Assembly (NCBI RefSeq): GCF_000308655.1
Contig: NZ_BAGC01000113.1
Span: forward strand, 62,001 to 126,000
Reading direction: 5' to 3'
DNA length: 64,000 bases
Origin: Nocardia niigatensis NBRC 100131
Lineage (GTDB): Bacteria > Actinomycetota > Actinomycetes > Mycobacteriales > Mycobacteriaceae
Both the position numbers and the translations under genes were made by a program. The notes under the pieces were generated by a model. The model ran no database searches. It was not told the DNA's origin and saw only the letters and a list, made by a program, of their open reading frames with translations. Positions 50,011 through 57,496 of the stretch are shown one piece after another; positions within the stretch are counted from its first letter, which is position 1, and each line of letters starts with the position of its first letter.

Positions 50011-50517
50011 TCAGGGCTGATTGCCGGGCACGAGGTCGGCGACGGCGGCGTACCGCAGCGGGGGGATGCCCGGCGTGGGCGCCCGGGCCGCGGTGGGGGC
50101 GAGCAGGAAGCCGACGTGGTCGCCGAAATCGGTCCGGTTCAGGATCTCGCCGATGAACCAGCCGGCCGTCGCCGTCAGGATCGGCAGGGAGTGTGGTCCT
50201 TCCTGCCAGTCGCTGTGCTCGAACTTGTCGAGATCGAACCCGGTCTCGGAGCCGAAGAGCTGCGCCAGCGCGAGCGACTCGTCCGAGAGCAGATGGACCG
50301 CCAGGTGGTCTGCCCGGGACGCGACGCCGTAGGTGTGGTTCCGTTTCGACAGGCAGGCGACGAATCGCCGCGGTTCGATGCTGACCTGTGCGGAGAACCC
50401 GACCAGGCAGCCTGCGCGCTGCCCGTCGGCGATGGTGGTGACGATCCACATCGGCGCGTTGGAGGCGGCGACGGTGAGATCGAACGCGCTGTCGGGATCG
50501 TCGACCTTGCCTGTCAC
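50011..50517 (-). CDS. flavin reductase-like FMN-binding protein
   Basis: The 168-aa protein has the split-barrel flavin reductase fold: VAASNAPMWIVTTIADGQRA, GFSAQVSIEPRRFVACLSKR, and NHTYG...SRADHLAVHLLS (family positions for FMN contacts). It may supply reduced flavin to a monooxygenase or act alone on FMN. GTG 50517 follows GGGGAGG. It is separated by the hairpin from the upstream microprotein. Confidence 0.83.
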   Translation of the reverse strand: MTGKVDDPDSAFDLTVAASNAPMWIVTTIADGQRAGCLVGFSAQVSIEPRRFVACLSKRNHTYGVASRADHLAVHLLSDESLALAQLFGSETGFDLDKFEHSDWQEGPHSLPILTATAGWFIGEILNRTDFGDHVGFLLAPTAARAPTPGIPPLRYAAVADLVPGNQP

Positions 50518-50621
50518 GGCGCACCTCCCCGCTTCGAACCCGTCGAGACGTAGTCCATGAGCCCGTTTCAGCCTACACAGACTGGTTGGTTTGTATGTCG
50601 TGTGAGGGGGACGATGTCGCG

Positions 50622-51221
50622 TCAGGCAAACCCCGACGGCAACCCGTCGTCGTACTCCGCGAGGATGTCGGTGGCCCGCCGCAGGACATCGACCACGACA
50701 TCCGCCGGCGAGACGTACAGCTGCGGATAATCGACCTCGCCCAGCCCCGGGTCGACCGGAAACGCGAGTCGTTCTGGGCCCAGCGAGAATTCGGCCGCGA
50801 CGTCCTCGCGGTTCCCGCGCGGATCCTGCCGATGCCAGGCGTCCTCGAGATGAACCGCCACCAGCCCGTGCAGCACGTGCCCATCACCGTGGGTGAGTCG
50901 CTGATAGCACAGCGCGGTGGGGATGCCCTGCCCCCGCAGCACCGCGGCGAGCAGGTGGGACTTCGCATAGCAGAGGCCCACTCGCTGCTCGAGCACCTCC
51001 GAGGCCCGCAAGGTCACCCGGGAGTCCCGCGCGTCGTAGGAATGCGCGACCTCGTCCCGCACCCACTCGAACGCCCTACGGGCGCAGTCGATGTCATCGC
51101 CGGACCGTGACCGGATCTCTCGGGCGAGCGCCCGCACCGCCGGGTGATCGACCTCGACGATCGGATCGGCGGCGAGGTAGGCGGAAGGAGGGAGCGGCGA
51201 CACGGGCGCGAAGGACACCAA
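50622..51221 (-). CDS. transglutaminase-like superfamily protein
   Basis: The 199-aa protein has the catalytic Cys in RVGLCYAKSHLLAAVLRGQG (about residue 83) and the His and Asp region in LHGLVAVHLEDAWHRQDPRG. This is the transglutaminase-like cysteine protease fold. Its start is TTG 51221 or GTG 51218; neither has a strong ribosome-binding site. The substrate is unknown. The family includes proteases and deamidases, so cell-wall or protein remodelling is possible. Confidence 0.8.
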   Translation of the reverse strand: MVSFAPVSPLPPSAYLAADPIVEVDHPAVRALAREIRSRSGDDIDCARRAFEWVRDEVAHSYDARDSRVTLRASEVLEQRVGLCYAKSHLLAAVLRGQGIPTALCYQRLTHGDGHVLHGLVAVHLEDAWHRQDPRGNREDVAAEFSLGPERLAFPVDPGLGEVDYPQLYVSPADVVVDVLRRATDILAEYDDGLPSGFA

Positions 51222-51287
51222 CGAACCCTAGTGCGTGGCCCGGGCGTGTCGTGACACCCGTGCACCGTCGGCGGCGCGAGGAGACGG

Positions 51288-51521
51288 CTACCCGCCCACG
51301 GGCGAGTTGTCGGTGACCGACACCACGGACTCGACGAACGGGAGCGACGCGACGTCCCCGGCGGCGTCGGCCGCGATATCGATCACCAGCGGGCCGGGAT
51401 AGGCGCCGTAAACGACCATCCCACCCAGCTCCCTGAGCAGCCGGCGGAAGTTCGTGGCGCCGTCGTCGGTCGCTGGACACGACTCGCAGAAACGCACTCG
51501 GTAAACGCCTTCGTCGACCAT
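51288..51521 (-). CDS. small hypothetical protein (77 aa)
   Basis: From ATG 51521, behind GGAGG, the 77-aa protein (MVDEGVYRVRFCESCPATDD...) has two N-terminal Cys and a beta-alpha-beta shape (LLRELGGMVVYGAYPGPLVI). The longer start at 51584 would read through the promoter. No family recognised. The SigF-like element upstream suggests a stress role. Confidence 0.55.
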   Translation of the reverse strand: MVDEGVYRVRFCESCPATDDGATNFRRLLRELGGMVVYGAYPGPLVIDIAADAAGDVASLPFVESVVSVTDNSPVGG

Positions 51522-51564
51522 GACAGCCTCCTGGACGATGGTGAATCGGACCGCCGCGAGCGGT

Positions 51565-51589
51565 TTGCCCATTCTTTGCCCCATTAAAC
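51565..51589 (-). promoter_or_regulatory. SigF-like promoter
   Basis: On the minus strand GTTT (51589-51586), 15 nt, GGGCAA (51570-51565): exact -35 and two mismatches in the -10. It precedes the 77-aa gene by 44 nt. Confidence 0.4.
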
Positions 51590-51630
51590 AGCGCTGTTCA
51601 ATGCGGTTCCACGCTGCCCCGCCGGATGGG

Positions 51631-51655
51631 GATTGGGACCGGGTGTGCGGGGTAT
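51631..51655 (+). promoter_or_regulatory. SigF-like promoter upstream of PfpI gene
   Basis: GATT (51631-51634), 15 nt, GGGTAT (51650-51655). The -10 is exact and the -35 has one mismatch. It lies 244 nt before the PfpI-like gene, with no convincing ORF between, so the leader would be long. Confidence 0.4.
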
Positions 51656-51898
51656 GGCCAAGGATGCCCAGACCGGATGGTCTGGCAGTGCACTACTTCC
51701 GGGCAGCAGTCGTGGTCCGTGCGACGCACCGTCAACGGCGACGGTTCCGCAACGGCGAGGTAGGCGAGCGAATCGCGACAGCAGCGGCGGGGAGGCGGCG
51801 CATCGCCGCCTGAGCGGAACCGCTACGACGTACCGGCAGTGACTCGATCCTGTTGCGCGGCAAGGCATTGCCACGGGCCAGACGAGAGGAGAACTCCG

Positions 51899-52465
51899 AT
51901 GTCAGCAGAACTCGAAGGCGCGCGCGTCCTGATCGTCACCTCCAATACGGGGGTGGAGCGGGATGAACTCCTGATACCCCGAGATCAGCTGCGTGCCCGT
52001 GGCGCCCACGTGATCCACGCGGCCGCGGAAGAGATCGATGTGCACACCTATCGGCACGACCTCATCCCGTCCGAACCGGTACGGCCGGACATCGCACTCG
52101 GCGATGTGGATGCCGGCGCGTTCGACGTGCTGGTGATTCCGGGTGGCACGGTCAATGCCGACAAACTCCGGACCGACGCCAAGGCAATAGAACTCGTCCG
52201 GTCGGCGATAGCGGCCGACCGCCCGATCGCGGCCATCTGTCACGGCCCGTGGCTGCTGGTCGAGGCCGCCGTGGTGGCCGGCAAGACGCTGACCTCGTAT
52301 CCGTCCCTGCGCACCGACCTGATCAATGCCGGCGCGGTCTGGATCGACGAGTCGGTCGTCCGCAGCGACGCCGAAGGCTGGACGTTGATCACCTCCCGCA
52401 ATCCCGACGATCTCCCCGATTTCGTCGACGCCATCGCCGCGGAACTGACCGTGCGAACGTCGTGA
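51899..52465 (+). CDS. PfpI/DJ-1-family protein
   Basis: The 188-aa protein from ATG 51899 (behind GAGAGGA) is a PfpI-type class I amidotransferase-fold protein. It shows FDVLVIPGGTVNADKLRTD and the nucleophile elbow IAAICHGPWLLVEAAV with Cys and His, then LTSYPSLRTDLINAGA. Family activities include deglycase, holdase and protease. It is a typical SigB/SigF-class general stress protein. Confidence 0.88.
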   Translation: MSAELEGARVLIVTSNTGVERDELLIPRDQLRARGAHVIHAAAEEIDVHTYRHDLIPSEPVRPDIALGDVDAGAFDVLVIPGGTVNADKLRTDAKAIELVRSAIAADRPIAAICHGPWLLVEAAVVAGKTLTSYPSLRTDLINAGAVWIDESVVRSDAEGWTLITSRNPDDLPDFVDAIAAELTVRTS

Positions 52466-52539
52466 GGCAACGCCCCCCGCGCTCGCCGGCGACCAGTCGT
52501 GCAGCGATTACTCGCGCAATCACGTGGTAACCGGTCAGC

Positions 52540-54345
52540 GTGGAAGCGACCTGGGTCGAGCAGCCGCATGTGCTGCGTGAATACGCGTTCGTCGCCGACG
52601 GTGAGCGGGGCGCGCTGATCGGTCCGCGCGGTGACATCGCGTGGTTGTGCGCACCCCAGTGGGACGGCGCGCCGGTATTCGACACGCTGATCGGGGGCGC
52701 GAGCGTGTACTCGGTGACCCCGGACGAGCGCTTCGTGTGGGGCGGCTATTACGACTCCGGCAGCCTGATCTGGAACTCCCGCTGGGTTACCGACTCGGCG
52801 GTCATCGAATGCCGCGAGGCGCTGGCCTTTCCTGGAGACGTGCACCGCGCGGTGCTGCTGCGCCGGATCCGCGCGGTGCACGGTGAAGCCCGGGTCATGG
52901 TGGAGTTGAACCCGGTTCACGAGTTCGGAACTGCTCCGCTCCGCGACGTCCGGCGCGCCGGAGCGGCCTGGGAGGCATGGTGCGGCCGGCTGCGAGTGCG
53001 GTGGAGTGGGGCGGCCGAAGCGGTGTTCGACGAGAACCCGCGCTGCCCGGGCTGGCGGCTGCTGGTTCGAGTGCCGCCCGGTCGGTATCACGACCTGGTG
53101 CTCGAGCTGTCGGACACCGGCTTGCCCGACACGGTGCCGGATCCGGAAACCTGCTGGACGGCAACCGAATCCGGATGGAAGCGGGAGACCCCCGCACTGC
53201 GCGCGAATGCCGCTCCCCGCGACGCGTCCCACGCGTATGCCGTTCTGCGCGGTATGACCAGTGCCGGCGGCGGCATGGTCGCCGCGGCCACCACGGGATT
53301 GCCGGAACGGGCCGAGCGGGGCGCCAACTACGACTATCGATACGTCTGGATCCGCGACCAGTGCCTGGCCGGGCAGTCGGCCGCCGCGTCCGGAGCGCTG
53401 CCGCTGCTCGATTCGGCTGTCCGCTTCACCGCCGAACGGCTGCTCGCCGACGGCCCCGCCCTGATGCCCGCGTACACGCTCCGAGGCGATGCGGTGCCGG
53501 CCGGCCGCGACGTCGACCTGCCGGGCTACCCGGGCGGCAAGGCGGTCGTCGGCAATCGGGTGCGGGACCAGTTCCAGCTCGACGTCTTCGGTGAGGCACT
53601 GCTGGCCTTCGCGGCCGCCGCCCGCCACGACCACCTGCCCGCCGATTATCGCCGAGCGGTCACGCTCGCAGTGGAAGCCATTGCCGCGCGCCGTGATCGC
53701 CCCGATGCCGGCATCTGGGAAATCGACGATGAGCACTGGACGCACTCACGACTGATCTGCGCGGCCGGATTGCGCGCGGTGGCCGAACACCCCGCCACCG
53801 GGGCTGACCCCGCGGCCTGCACTCACCTGGCAGACACGCTGGTGTCGGAGGCGGCCCGTACCAGCCTGCACCCCACCGGACACTGGCAACGGTCGCCACA
53901 GCATCCGGAAGTGGACGCCGCTCTGTTACTACCGATCATCCGGGGCGCCCTTCCGCCCGGCGATCCACGCGATCGAGCCACGGTCGCCGCGATCGCACGC
54001 GATTTGTCCAGCGACTTCTACGTGTACCGCTACCGCGAAGGATCGACCCCACTGGGCGGCAACGAGGGCGCGTTCCTGCTGTGCGGATTCGCCATGGCGA
54101 TCGCGACAGCCGACCTCGGCCGACCCGTCCTGGCCGCCCGCTATTTCGAACGCAACCGCGCTGCCTGCGGCACCCCGGGCCTGTTTGCCGAGGAATTCGA
54201 CGTCACCCAGCGCCAGCTTCGCGGCAACCTCCCGCAGGCATTCGTCCACGCGCTGCTGCTGGAGGCAGCCGATCATCCAGCTCTGCAACGAGAATGGGCA
54301 GAACTCGAAGGCGATGCACCGAACTCGGCTGTTGTCCGTGCATGA
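52540..54345 (+). CDS. glycoside hydrolase family 15 (glucoamylase/trehalase-like)
   Basis: The 601-aa protein has the GH15 pattern. The N-terminal beta domain begins EYAFVADGERGALIGPRGDI and AWLC, and the catalytic (alpha/alpha)6 barrel includes NYDYRYVWIRDQCLAGQSAA. The C-terminal catalytic Glu region is around EGSTPLGGNEGAFLLCGFAM and ARYFERNRAACGTPGLFAEE. Mycobacterial GH15 members hydrolyse trehalose, so an osmolyte role in stress is possible. It starts with GTG 75 bp after the PfpI gene. Confidence 0.88.
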   Translation: MEATWVEQPHVLREYAFVADGERGALIGPRGDIAWLCAPQWDGAPVFDTLIGGASVYSVTPDERFVWGGYYDSGSLIWNSRWVTDSAVIECREALAFPGDVHRAVLLRRIRAVHGEARVMVELNPVHEFGTAPLRDVRRAGAAWEAWCGRLRVRWSGAAEAVFDENPRCPGWRLLVRVPPGRYHDLVLELSDTGLPDTVPDPETCWTATESGWKRETPALRANAAPRDASHAYAVLRGMTSAGGGMVAAATTGLPERAERGANYDYRYVWIRDQCLAGQSAAASGALPLLDSAVRFTAERLLADGPALMPAYTLRGDAVPAGRDVDLPGYPGGKAVVGNRVRDQFQLDVFGEALLAFAAAARHDHLPADYRRAVTLAVEAIAARRDRPDAGIWEIDDEHWTHSRLICAAGLRAVAEHPATGADPAACTHLADTLVSEAARTSLHPTGHWQRSPQHPEVDAALLLPIIRGALPPGDPRDRATVAAIARDLSSDFYVYRYREGSTPLGGNEGAFLLCGFAMAIATADLGRPVLAARYFERNRAACGTPGLFAEEFDVTQRQLRGNLPQAFVHALLLEAADHPALQREWAELEGDAPNSAVVRA

Positions 54346-54355
54346 TCCAGACCGA

Positions 54356-54369
54356 ACCAAACGTTTGGT
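54356..54369. promoter_or_regulatory. 14-bp perfect palindrome upstream of EspR-like gene
   Basis: ACCAAACGTTTGGT is a perfect palindrome just after the GH15 stop, about 170 bp before the EspR-like start. It is short for a terminator and suits a dimeric regulator site. Confidence 0.4.
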
Positions 54370-54538
54370 CTGTTTGTGTCCGATTGTGTGGACTCGGGGT
54401 CGGTGAAGGTCCCCGGGGTGGCCGATGGTTGGTGGTTGTGCTGTCGATTTGTCCCGTATCTGAGTATCAGCCGATAGCTTGGGGTTCGCTGATGTAAGCA
54501 GCATTGCTTGCTGCGAGGTAGGAAAGGGCAGGTTCCTC

Positions 54539-54958
54539 GTGGATGCGAATGATCTTGGGGCTCGGTTGAATCTGGTGTTCGAGATGTGGGAGCGGCGGCA
54601 CGGACGTCCGCTGTCCGATCAGATGGTCGCCGAATGGCTCACCGCCGCAGGCTATCCCGTCACCGCTGACTATCTGGGCAGCCTGCGCCGCAGCCCATCC
54701 GGCGGCGCGCCCGCGGTGCTGCGGCGGGGATTGGCGGAGGTGTTCGATGTCGATCCGAGCTTCTTCGCCGTCAACCCGGTGCTGTCCCACGCCGCCGATG
54801 ACGGTGTTGTCGCGGAATTCGAGAATCGGTCGCTGCGACGGCTCGCCCGGCTCGCGCAGGGCATGCCGTTACGCACCCTGCTCTACCTCGATGGGCTCGC
54901 GGAGACGCTGCGCCGGGCCGAACACCTCCCCGACCCGGCGCACACCGCCTGGATCTGA
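54539..54958 (+). CDS. EspR-like nucleoid/XRE regulator
   Basis: The 139-aa protein from GTG 54539 resembles mycobacterial EspR: an N-terminal helix-turn-helix (LGARLNLVFEMWERRHGRPL then SDQMVAEWL..YPVTADYLGSLRRSP), the linker GGAPAVLRRGLAEVFDVDPSFF, and a C-terminal dimerisation helix bundle. EspR binds many sites as a dimer of dimers and controls the ESX-1 genes in M. tuberculosis; no ESX genes are here. GTG is chosen because the longer TTG start has no ribosome-binding site. Confidence 0.78.
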   Translation: MDANDLGARLNLVFEMWERRHGRPLSDQMVAEWLTAAGYPVTADYLGSLRRSPSGGAPAVLRRGLAEVFDVDPSFFAVNPVLSHAADDGVVAEFENRSLRRLARLAQGMPLRTLLYLDGLAETLRRAEHLPDPAHTAWI

Positions 54959-55005
54959 GACCGGCCGTTCTGTCCGGACCGCGGGGATGGCTATAGGGTT
55001 GCCGC

Positions 55006-55509
55006 GTGGATGAGGCGATCCGGGGACTGCGGGCGGTGCGACATTTCCGGGCCGATCCCGTCGGGGTCTCCGTGGTCGAGCGAATCGTCGATACGGCCCG
55101 CTGGACCGGTTCCGCGCGCAACCGTCAACCCTGGCGCTTCGTCGCCGCCACCGATCCGGATGCGCGGCGCGCGCTGTCCCGACTCGGCGGCTATGCCGTC
55201 CACCTCGCTGCGGCGCCCCTGGTACTGGTTCTGGCCTCTCGGGACAACGGCTTCGCCGACACCGAATTCGACATGGGCCGCCTGACTCAGTCCGTGTGCC
55301 TGGCCGCCGCCGAGCAGGGGCTCGGAAGCTGCCCGACCACGTTGTTTCCCGCCGAGAACGTTTCTCGCGCAGCCGAATTGCTCCGGCTCGGCCCGGGTTG
55401 GCTGCCACGGCACGCCATTGCCCTCGGGTACCCAGCACTCCTGGCCGGCGCGCCGAACGCGATTCCGAGCGGGCGTCTTTCGGTCGCCGAACTGCTGAGC
55501 TGGATCTAG
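55006..55509 (+). CDS. nitroreductase family protein
   Basis: The 167-aa protein shows the FMN-dependent nitroreductase fold: AIRGLRAVRHFRADPV, ARWTGSARNRQPWRFV, and the C-terminal GLGSCPTTLFPAENVSRAAE. It is shorter than typical NfsB-type enzymes (about 200 residues) but has the complete core. It may reduce nitro groups, quinones or act as a small dehydrogenase. GTG start, 47 bp after the EspR-like gene. Confidence 0.8.
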   Translation: MDEAIRGLRAVRHFRADPVGVSVVERIVDTARWTGSARNRQPWRFVAATDPDARRALSRLGGYAVHLAAAPLVLVLASRDNGFADTEFDMGRLTQSVCLAAAEQGLGSCPTTLFPAENVSRAAELLRLGPGWLPRHAIALGYPALLAGAPNAIPSGRLSVAELLSWI

Positions 55510-55707
55510 CCGACTCGTGCCGCGACGGCACGGTGATCGTGGCGCCGGGCCTTCCGAAGCCTCACATCGCCGGTCCCTCCGGATTGGAGTGGATCACAAG
55601 ATTCGCACAGAGTGTGGCTGCCGGCGGTGCCGACGGAGTTGACTTCGCCGCACGGCGGCGAGTTCGGGCGGAACTGTCGCTGGTGACGACCGGCGCTGGA
55701 GGGCTCC

Positions 55708-56748
55708 ATGACACTTGCGTCCGAACGGCGAATTCGCCTCCGCCACCGGGTACTGCGGGGTGTGGCGCACCTGCTGGCCGTGGCGGCGCTGTGTGCCACG
55801 AGCGCTGTCGCAGGGGCCGATCCCGCACCCGGATCGGAGAATTCCGATCGCTCCTACCTCGCGCGGGTCGAAACGGTCACACCCGTGGTCCAGGACCTGT
55901 TCGTCCATTCGGGCTCGATGCGCACCACTATCCGGGTCCGGGTGCTGCGGGCCGCCGATCCCGGGAGGCCCGCCCCCGCGCTGTATCTGCTCAATGGCGC
56001 GAACGGGGGAGTGGGCGGAAGCTGGTACGACGAAACCGATGTCGCGCAGTTCTTCGCCGGCAAGCAGGTCAATGTGGTGATCCCGATCGGCGGCGCGGGC
56101 AGCTACTTCGCCGACTGGCGAGCCGACGATCCGGTGCTCGGGCGGGTGCGGTGGTCCACGTTCCTGACCAGAGAACTGCCGCCCATCGTGGACGGCGCGC
56201 TGAACGGGTCCGGCGCCGATGCGATCGCGGGGATTTCCATGGCGGGCACCTCGGTGTTCCAGCTCGGTGAGAGCGCGCCGGGGCTCTATCGGGCGATCGG
56301 GTCCTACAGCGGCTGCGTGCAGACCAGTGATCCGCAGGGTCAGGCGTACGTCAGCGCGGTCGTCGGCCGATGGGGTGGCAACGTCGCCAATATGTGGGGG
56401 CCGCCGGGCGATCCCGAATGGCGGGAACAGGATCCGTACCTGCAGGCCGACCGGCTACGCGGCACCGCGGTGTACGTTTCGGCGGGCAATGGGATACCCG
56501 GTCCGCTCGACACGCCCGACGCGCTGCACGGCGACCTGCTCCAGCTGACCTGGCAGTTGCTCTTCGGCAGCCCGCTCGAGGTGCTCGCCGACGGCTGCAC
56601 TCACCGCCTGCGGGATCGGTTGCAGCAGCTCGGGATTCCCGCCACCTTCGACTTCAGATCGACGGGAACGCACTCGTGGGGGTACTGGCAGGAGGATCTG
56701 CACAAGTCCTGGCCGATGTTCGAAGCCGCCCTGAACCGCTCGAATTGA
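55708..56748 (+). CDS. secreted Ag85-like esterase/mycolyltransferase
   Basis: The 346-aa protein has a Sec signal peptide (VLRGVAHLLAVAALCATSAV then AGA) and the antigen 85/esterase D-like alpha/beta hydrolase fold. It shows PALYLLNGANGG, SWYDETDV, the nucleophile elbow in GADAIAGISMAGTSVFQLGE (GxSMAG), and the final His in FDFRSTGTHSWGYWQ. In mycolic-acid bacteria this family transfers mycolates to trehalose or arabinogalactan. The expected Asp is probably in the PGPLDTPD region. Location: exported to the cell envelope. Confidence 0.87.
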   Translation: MTLASERRIRLRHRVLRGVAHLLAVAALCATSAVAGADPAPGSENSDRSYLARVETVTPVVQDLFVHSGSMRTTIRVRVLRAADPGRPAPALYLLNGANGGVGGSWYDETDVAQFFAGKQVNVVIPIGGAGSYFADWRADDPVLGRVRWSTFLTRELPPIVDGALNGSGADAIAGISMAGTSVFQLGESAPGLYRAIGSYSGCVQTSDPQGQAYVSAVVGRWGGNVANMWGPPGDPEWREQDPYLQADRLRGTAVYVSAGNGIPGPLDTPDALHGDLLQLTWQLLFGSPLEVLADGCTHRLRDRLQQLGIPATFDFRSTGTHSWGYWQEDLHKSWPMFEAALNRSN

Positions 56749-56882
56749 TCCGCCCCATGGCGAGTGGCCCTCGGGCTCACAGCCGCGACGCCCAGAGGCG
56801 CCGCGCGTGCGGTGCGGGGCCGTCAGGAAGGTCCGGCGCGGGAAACGGTCGGCGTAGGCGGCAACGATCGGCGCGACCGTCA

Positions 56883-56962
56883 CAGGGGGTATATGCAAGT
56901 GTCGGTTCCGTGCGGCGGGCCACCGTGTGCGTGAACCGTGGCTGATACCCCCAGGGGGTGAT
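56883..56962. promoter_or_regulatory. CsoR-like GC palindromes upstream of copper genes
   Basis: ACCCCCAGGGGGT (56947-56959, odd palindrome, within ATACCCCCAGGGGGTGAT at 56945-56962) and a half-site CAGGGGGTATATGC (56883-56896) lie upstream of the DUF6153 gene. Runs of this form are recognised by the copper sensor CsoR, whose sites read like TACCCCCxxGGGGGTA. The order and the multicopper oxidase downstream suit copper induction. No csoR gene is in the window. Confidence 0.6.
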
Positions 56963-56977
56963 GTGCCGTGCGGGGCT

Positions 56978-57400
56978 ATGATGGCTGACGTGGCTGATCA
57001 GCGCCTTGCACCGGGAGCGACCGGATACGTCCGGCTGCTCGGAGTGCTGGTGCTGCTGGTCGGAATCGCCGCCATGCATGCGGGCGTGTTCTCGGCCCAC
57101 TCCGGTGCCGCGGGTTCCGAGATGTCCTCGGCGATGGTCGCGATGCCCTCCGGTCCGCAGCCGGCACACGACGGCGGGACGCACGGCGCCCACCCCGGCG
57201 GCCACGGGCTCACCCACGCCTGCGAGTTCTTCGTGCTCTCCACTGTGACGATCGCGATCGGCCTCGTCCTGCTGCTCTGGGCCGGAGACCGGCCGCGTGA
57301 CGCCCACCCGCCTCATTCCCAGACCGGGCGGATCCATCGAGCCCGTCCACCGCCGTGGACCATTCTCACCCTGGCCGAACTGTCGATTCTGCGGATCTGA
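56978..57400 (+). CDS. DUF6153-like His/Met-rich membrane protein
   Basis: The protein (140 aa from ATG 56978) has two membrane helices (LLGVLVLLVGIAAMHAGVFS and ACEFFVLSTVTIAIGLVLLL). Between them lies an extracellular loop rich in His, Met, Ser and Gly (HAGVFSAHSG, PAHDGGTHGAHPGGHGLTHA). This looks like DUF6153 proteins often found beside multicopper oxidases; the His-rich loop could bind copper. It is the first gene behind the CsoR-like palindrome. Confidence 0.7.
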   Translation: MMADVADQRLAPGATGYVRLLGVLVLLVGIAAMHAGVFSAHSGAAGSEMSSAMVAMPSGPQPAHDGGTHGAHPGGHGLTHACEFFVLSTVTIAIGLVLLLWAGDRPRDAHPPHSQTGRIHRARPPPWTILTLAELSILRI

Positions 57401-57496
57401 CAGGTCCGCCGCGCCCTCTCGGGTCGCGGCCGACTTCGTGATCCCGGCCGCCGCCGGCGCGCGGCGTGCCCCCCATTCGACGAACCAGGAAAAGCC

